This document shows, piece by piece, positions 58,179-64,000 of a DNA stretch of 64,000 bases (positions are counted from its first letter, which is position 1; each line of letters opens with the position of its first letter). The position numbers and the translations under genes are program-made. Below the pieces are notes generated by a model. It ran no database searches. It saw nothing but the letters and a program-made list of their open reading frames with translations, and was not told where the DNA came from. This DNA comes from Crambe crambe (lineage: Eukaryota > Porifera > Demospongiae > Poecilosclerida > Crambeidae), in assembly GCA_963924555.1 (NCBI GenBank), contig OZ004581.1, positions 4,806,338-4,870,337 of the forward strand, given 5' to 3'.

Positions 58179-61100
58179 CTGCATTATAATTTATTAGAGA
58201 ATATGAATTAATTGTCCCTTTATGCATTGTAAAGGGGTGGAAAAGGGATATACAGTGTTATACATGACTTGTGGATATCTCCTGAAAATATCTCAAGAAA
58301 ATCACCTTATATATGTAACATAATGTAATAAACAGTGACTAAGTGAATGGCAGATGGCTGGTTTGTCACTGCTAAGCTAATGATACTGCAAACTGAGCCA
58401 ATTCTTCCTTAGGCGTCCGAACATATACTAGGAAGGCTGAACTGCTCCAGTGGCCCATGATGCGAATCTTTGAGTCCTCAATCCCTTAATAACTGGGTTT
58501 CTAAGCACTGACTTGGTACTCTGAGGTCGTATCATATTGACAATGCATGTGCACTATAGCTATACCATTGGTGTATGAGCATTATTATCAAGAAATAGTA
58601 GCAGGAAATTTTTTTGAATGATTAGTATAATTCCTATGGTAGACCAGAAACATCCTTGTGCGCATGTAAATCTATAGTAATACATAGCAGTTGCAGTATG
58701 GATTTTGGCTCTACTACAAGCCAGCTTCGTCTCTCCCTGACCTGAAGGGGCACCAGGGCTGCTAACAAAGCTGTAACAGAAGTAGGCCAACTTCATTGAA
58801 GCAATAGCAAGTTCATGCCTGAATGACAACTTGCCTCTTACATAGTGGAGGAGTAGTAGATATCTCTGTTGCTATAGCAGGCAACTAGCTAGCTAGCACT
58901 ATAGCTAGCTGGGCTGCTGCACTGTGGGTTGTGGTCCAGTATTTTATGTACGAAATATTCAATGGGGTTGAGCCTATGAAAAATTTTCCTACTATATGGT
59001 ATCATGATTTAAAGTTATTGATGCTGTAACATACCACATTGAAGAGTGATATAGCTACCAGGTTTCAGTAGTTATCAACTCACCAATAAAATGGCAAAAT
59101 TGGTAAGATGGTCACATTCACACATCACTATTTCATCTGTTTCCATAGCAACTCTACAGCCTCTATTTGACCAGTCACCAAATCCCTCTAGAGATAAAGA
59201 AATGAAGTCTTGGTGATTATGCAACATGACATCATGAAGTAGCTAACCATCAGCTGCTGGATCCCAGAAGTTGCATGATGTATTTGTCCCATTTTCGACC
59301 TCGGGGGTCTTGGTGAAGTTGATTCTGATAGGATCACTGAGTCCTTCTACAGACTTGCTGCCAATGGAGGCAGATATGATAATCCCACCAACTGTGTAAT
59401 TGCTTTCATTACGTCTCAAAAATAAGGACTTGGTCAAGTAAACTGTATTCGAAATCCTTATAGCTGAATTACTTTGGCTAATCTGATCAAAAATATTTTC
59501 TGGAATGCTAATGGAAGTTAATGAGTTTAAGTTTCTTTCATAACTATAAGCTGTTTGGTCAAATTTTCCATCACCAGTCCCCATTGGAGACATCTCATCT
59601 AGGTTTATACCAAAAGTTTGCCCACTGAATTCGCTAGGCTCCACTCTTCTCACAGCAAGAAGAAACAAGGAGAGAGGGACAACGGTAGTGGTTTGATTCT
59701 CAGCGATTGGAATATTCATGGCAACAGTGTCGATCACATTCAAAATCCTTTAAGGTAACAAAAATTAGGAAATGATGACAATATTAGTAGCAGGTTAAAA
59801 TTTAAAGGAGATCACATATTCCGTTTAGCAATTTTATATGTAGAAAAGTCACAAATCTAAATTAAGTTAGTGGAATTGCAGACCATTGTGACAAGCCCTG
59901 TTCATACCTTGAAGATGCTTGAGATTCTTCCTGACTTTCTCGCAGCTGGTCTGGATCAACACTGATTAAATTATCCACAACTCCAAGGAAATTTTCAGAC
60001 ACCTGTAATACAATACAATCAAGCATGCTAGCCAATGTAATAGTACTTACATTTCTATCTTGCAATGTCATAGGATTATTACTGACAGATTCCAACAGCA
60101 CTGTAGTCACTCCTATCTCAACTGAACCTAAGTTCATTGTATTGCGGGTGATACTATTCAGCTTAGAAACAGCTGCTCCAGGATTATTAAGCAGCTGCAC
60201 AAAATTAAGTAGATATGTCATGAAGAGATGCCAGCTAAAATCCATTAGTTACATTATATTACTAACTTACATCAGCCACTTGGCATAATCTTCGAGCTGT
60301 GCTACTGAGATTGCAAGCCATCTGCAGTGGTTCCTCCCACATCCCCCCTGAATTGAAATCTCCTCCACACACTCTAACAGCCTCTCTCCTCACTGAGCCA
60401 GCAGAGAGATTTCCACATGGACAAGGTAGAGTCACTACCTCCCCTATAGCAGCCTCAGGCCATTGTATGGTGATGTCAATGCCTCCAGGTTCAACAGATG
60501 GGATGATGGTGTCTTCAGCTTCACAGCCATCTACATAATTATAGTTCAGTAGGAAATACTGTATGAATAATAATCGCTATCAGTAAAGACTTCCTGAACT
60601 TAATCTACGGCTGTTATTTTCAAGACATAAAAAGGGCTTTTATCACTTCAAAACTGTTATTCTTGGCACCTTAGTTAATAAAGATAAAGGTAAAAACGAA
60701 CCAAATCTTTGAATGATAGAGAATGTGACATTAATGCTGATTGTGTTTCTTGAAATCTCATCTACAACATTCTCAAAGACAGTTCCTAGCTGTTGAGTCA
60801 GTTCTGGACTTCCTCCACTTGGACTCATTAGTGTGACTGTGACAGGAACAGTGAAGTTATTCGTGTCACTTGAAGAGTTGGTAGGAGTCAATCCGTGCAC
60901 AGATGTGATCGTGGCATTACCAACCACAGTACCTGGCAACTGCATTGAAAGCTGAAAAGTAATGATAGAGATTCATAATGCTTGGTTGGCACTCTGCTCT
61001 ACTTTCCACTCTGCCAGTTGTACTTTTTTTTTTAATTTTTTTAAATGCTTCACAATACTTTATTACATCATGACTTGTACAATGAAAAGGAATGAAAATG

Positions 61101-62895
61101 TTGAGTTGTATTGTCGGTCTATCAGAGTGTGTGACAGCCGTCCATGCAGTTAAAAAAGAATAAATGATTTTAGTTATAATGACAACTATGAATATTAATT
61201 AACTTGGCTCTAGTGCAGCTGCACACATACAATTGCTTTAGCTACCAAGTCACAGAATGCTACAGCTACAACTGGTGAGTGGGAAGTCAGCAGAGTGCCA
61301 ACCAACCTGCAAAGTACTGTACTAATATTTCATGTTCTAATCTCATATCATGATGATAATTGAGAGAGAAAAATGGTTAAAACAAGCAAGCTGTGGGTTA
61401 GCCAATCATGGTCATCAGGCTCAACCTATGAAAATTACTTGATGCTGGAAGTAGACTAAGAAGGTTTATACTGCCTCATGCATGTATGGATGTCTATATA
61501 CCTCATTAATGATGCTATCAGTGACATCCTGTAGGTCCTGCAGAGGATCTTGTCTCTTCCTCCTCCTAGAAACTGATTCAACACTCAGTTCAGTCATGTA
61601 CTGCACTATGCCTTTGATGTTCACCACAATTTCACGAGAATCAGCTGTGCTTATAGAATTGGAGGCATTGCAGTGATAACTCCCTCTATCACTCAGATCC
61701 ACTTCATTTATGAGCAGGAAAGGTAACCTCTCCCCTTCCAGCAGCTTCCCATTCTTGTACCAGGAGATGTTTGGCTGTGGACTGCCTGTCACACCACAAG
61801 TCAAGTTTATCCTGCTGAATAGTGATGGAAAATCTTCTAGCATAGGAGGTTGGGCTATTGTTGTCTTCTCAGGACTCTTTACCACTAAATTAGAGAAAAA
61901 ATAACTATTATCGGCTTGTTAGTGTCCCAGAATAATAGAGATCGTGATCTTGATTTTGAAATAGGAATTGTGTATAGCTATAGTTAGTATTCAATATTTC
62001 TTGATACCTATTTCACAGTTTCTTCCTCTCCATTTTTCTCTGATGCACTCACACAGGTAGTTGGTCTTAAGACTGAAACACGTCCCGCCATTGCTACAAG
62101 GCTGCTGGACACAATAGTCGACTTCACCTACCAACATAACATGATACCATTATTTATAATGGTTGCAAGAACTTATTGTCAATGATGTATTACCATGAAA
62201 AAAGTGCATAAGTTGAAAAAATTGTTATTTTGGAACTTACTTTCATTAATTTTCAGCATGGACCCGAATGAGATATCTGCTCTTGCCTCATTGTTGCCAT
62301 CCAGTTGTGCAGTGCATGAATATTCTCCTGCATCTCGAAGTCGAAGGTCATTGATGATTAGAGTGCTGTTATGAGCAGTTAGTACACCTGGACGAAATGT
62401 CGAGTTGACAACTTCCAGCAAAATTGTCAAGCGGCGATTGAGAGCAGGTACAATGAGAGACCCGTTGTGCAGCCAGAGGATTTTGGGTAAGGGGACTCCA
62501 TCTGCAATGCATGTGAAGGAAGCTGTGTCTCCTTCAGCAGCTTCCTCTGTACTTGAAGACTCTTCAATGAGCAATGGTTCAACTATATGAAAAAAATATT
62601 TTTTTATTATTTTGAAAAATGATAAGACAATTATTTCTCAAGTAAGAGGAGCAGTATAATCTAAAATACCCATAATAAGTAGCTAGCCAGATTGATCAAT
62701 TAGCTAGGTACCTATACATGTTGATAAGGTAGGTTTTGACTGAAGGACTACCTACATGTACGTATAAGGTATTTAATAGTACCTTATAGTTTCCCCCCTC
62801 CATTACCCGCCTAAGTCCTTTTGATTACAAGCATTTTGGGGTAAGCTGCATGCTCAAGGTCATAATGGAAAGAAACTACAACTGAAGGTCCACAA

Positions 62896-62974
<79 letters not shown>

Positions 62975-64000
62975 GACATCCAGTTGTTAACTCACCCTGA
63001 ATGTTAAGTCGAATCATGGCACTAGCACTTCCAGCAGGATTTACTACTGTTATCACTAACTCTCCTACATCACTAAACACCAATCCTTGCAGAGTAAGAC
63101 TTTGTCGATTACTTGAGAGTGTAAATTTTGGTTGAGGAGGTCCCTGAGTTAAACTCATCGTGGTTTGAGATGACTGGTTCAAGTATTCCCATTGGATTTG
63201 AGATGGGACAACAGGTGGCGATGCTTTCACGATAGAAAATGTAAACAGGAGAGGAAATAGTTTGTCATCTTTGGATTGTAGTCCAGTGATTGTATTTCCA
63301 TTTTTCAATACAATTTCTGGTGGAACTAATTGAGAGATAAAATAGTTAGGCTATAGTATAACGTAAGGGATGATCCAGCTAGAGGTATACGTCTAGTATG
63401 TGATGATCATAATAGCTACAAGGGCCAGTGTGTTTTACTGATTGACTCTGCCTGCCCTTCTACATACTATGAATTAGAAGATCCTGAAGATCAATATCCT
63501 TTAAGAGCTGGAGATTTGCTATTAACTCCTATTGTGAGTTTTGTATTTTTTTACAGTGCCTCCAACCTGTGAACTTTATAAATTGTCAGTATTTTTACCA
63601 TGAATTTCAGTATTTTCAGGTAACACCAATATAAAATAATTATGTATAGTGAATTTGCCTAGTATTTTTGGTCAAATTTCAGTAAAAATACTGATAAATC
63701 AGTATGATTGGAGGCTCTGTTTTATGTATCATAAAGCAATTAATGGGAGACATGGAGTGATTATTGTAAGTTGGTACCTTGCACTATCACACTGAAATTT
63801 CTCCAATCAATGACACCTCTTGCCACATCCAGAAAAGTGCAGCTGTAATTTCCTTCATCCATCTTTTGAATACCATCCAAAGTGTATGTTGACGTCACAA
63901 GCTCTGAATCAAGTGATTCAGCTGTGTTGAGGGTTGTTTTATCCTTGAGCCATGTAAATACAGCCACATCCGCAGGTGAACGCATGGCAAAGCAGGTCAA
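55777..64000 (-). CDS. Adhesion GPCR D, partial (5' beyond right edge): Ig3-Ig5, EGF, Ig6, HRM, GAIN-GPS, 7TM
   Basis: Exons in window (minus, 5' to 3'): 64000-63778 (partial Ig3), 63325-62996, 62582-62241, 62127-62008, 61884-61502, 60951-60702, 60530-60271, 60194-60051, 60002-59908, 59747-59248, 59187-59084, 58178-57773, 57604-57538, 56608-55777. Phases agree at every junction and the terminal exon ends in a stop, so the visible part is intact. It is closest to gene C: the Ig5 and first 7TM exons are almost identical. The cytoplasmic tail is longest here and differs. The N-terminal EMI/EGF portion is presumably upstream of 64000. Confidence 0.85.
57035..57512. repeat. Three-copy 160-bp tandem repeat
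   Basis: The unit begins GCTTCTG[AT]TTGTCCCTCTC and contains AATAATTTCTATCATG; the last copy is shortened. It lies in the gene D intron between the last two exons. Confidence 0.9.
59084..61884 (-). other. Gene D Ig6, linker, HRM, GAIN and GPS exons
   Basis: Ig6 61884-61502 ends [11 protein letters not shown] (furin-type). Linker 60951-60702. HRM 60530-60271. GAIN 60194-60051, 60002-59908 and 59747-59248 (CNFWDPAADG). GPS 59187-59084 has [12 protein letters not shown]. Confidence 0.85.
62896..62971. repeat. (GA)n microsatellite
   Basis: About 37 GA units just downstream of the Ig4 exon donor of gene D, hence intronic. Confidence 0.95.
63557..63722. mobile_element. MITE-like element, family member 2
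   Basis: CAGTGCCTCCAACCTGTGAACTTT..CAGTATTTTTACC faces an inverted GGTCAAATTTCAGTAAAAATACTG..GGAGGCTCTG. Same family as 36417-36603. It lies in the gene D intron between Ig3 and Ig4. Confidence 0.65.

Noticed and set aside
62811..63308. Single continuous frame joining Ig4 of gene D to the GA microsatellite
   Set aside because: A donor consistent with all paralogues lies at 62996/62995; the frame beyond it is intronic dinucleotide repeat.

Overview
The window is animal genomic DNA: spliced genes with short GT-AG introns, many small foldback/MITE-like elements, microsatellites and AGCTAGCT-rich intergenic sequence. The gene content (expanded, Ig-rich adhesion GPCRs) and base texture suggest a demosponge, possibly Amphimedon queenslandica. 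The species is an inference; no marker gene proves it.

Layout. (1) Positions 1-714, minus strand: 5' part of an amidase-signature enzyme, running off the left edge. (2) Four paralogous adhesion G-protein-coupled receptor (aGPCR) genes fill most of the rest. Gene A (minus, 19826 to 1796) and gene B (plus, 20515 to 34417) are divergent inverted copies sharing a 0.7 kb intergenic region. Gene C (minus, 49889 to 35258) converges tail-to-tail on B. Gene D (minus, from beyond 64000 to 55777) follows C in tandem. (3) The C-D interval (49890-55776) holds a four-copy palindromic tandem repeat just upstream of C, a tRNA-like sequence, a foldback MITE, a RecQ-like helicase relic and a decayed Ty3/gypsy-type retroelement.

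Receptor architecture, read exon by exon: signal peptide, EMI domain, one or two EGF modules, five Ig-like exons, one EGF, a sixth Ig-like exon ending in a polybasic furin-type site, an unassigned 83-residue exon, a hormone-receptor-motif (HRM) domain, GAIN subdomains, a GPS with Cx[10 protein letters not shown], seven transmembrane helices and a variable cytoplasmic tail. The 20-exon model of gene B sums to 5046 nt, exactly 1682 codons including the stop, which strongly supports the splice sites. Most extracellular modules are single exons bounded by phase-1 introns, so they can be duplicated or lost without a frameshift, and the copies do differ in EGF content.

Copies A and C each carry an apparent one-base frame disruption at the N-terminus. 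Gene A also seems to have lost the end of its cytoplasmic tail by a micro-inversion. B looks intact, and D looks intact as far as it is visible. An EMI domain joined to Ig-rich aGPCRs, in an inverted cluster with mosaic similarity between copies, is the most novel feature here. Ligand and function cannot be read from the sequence.
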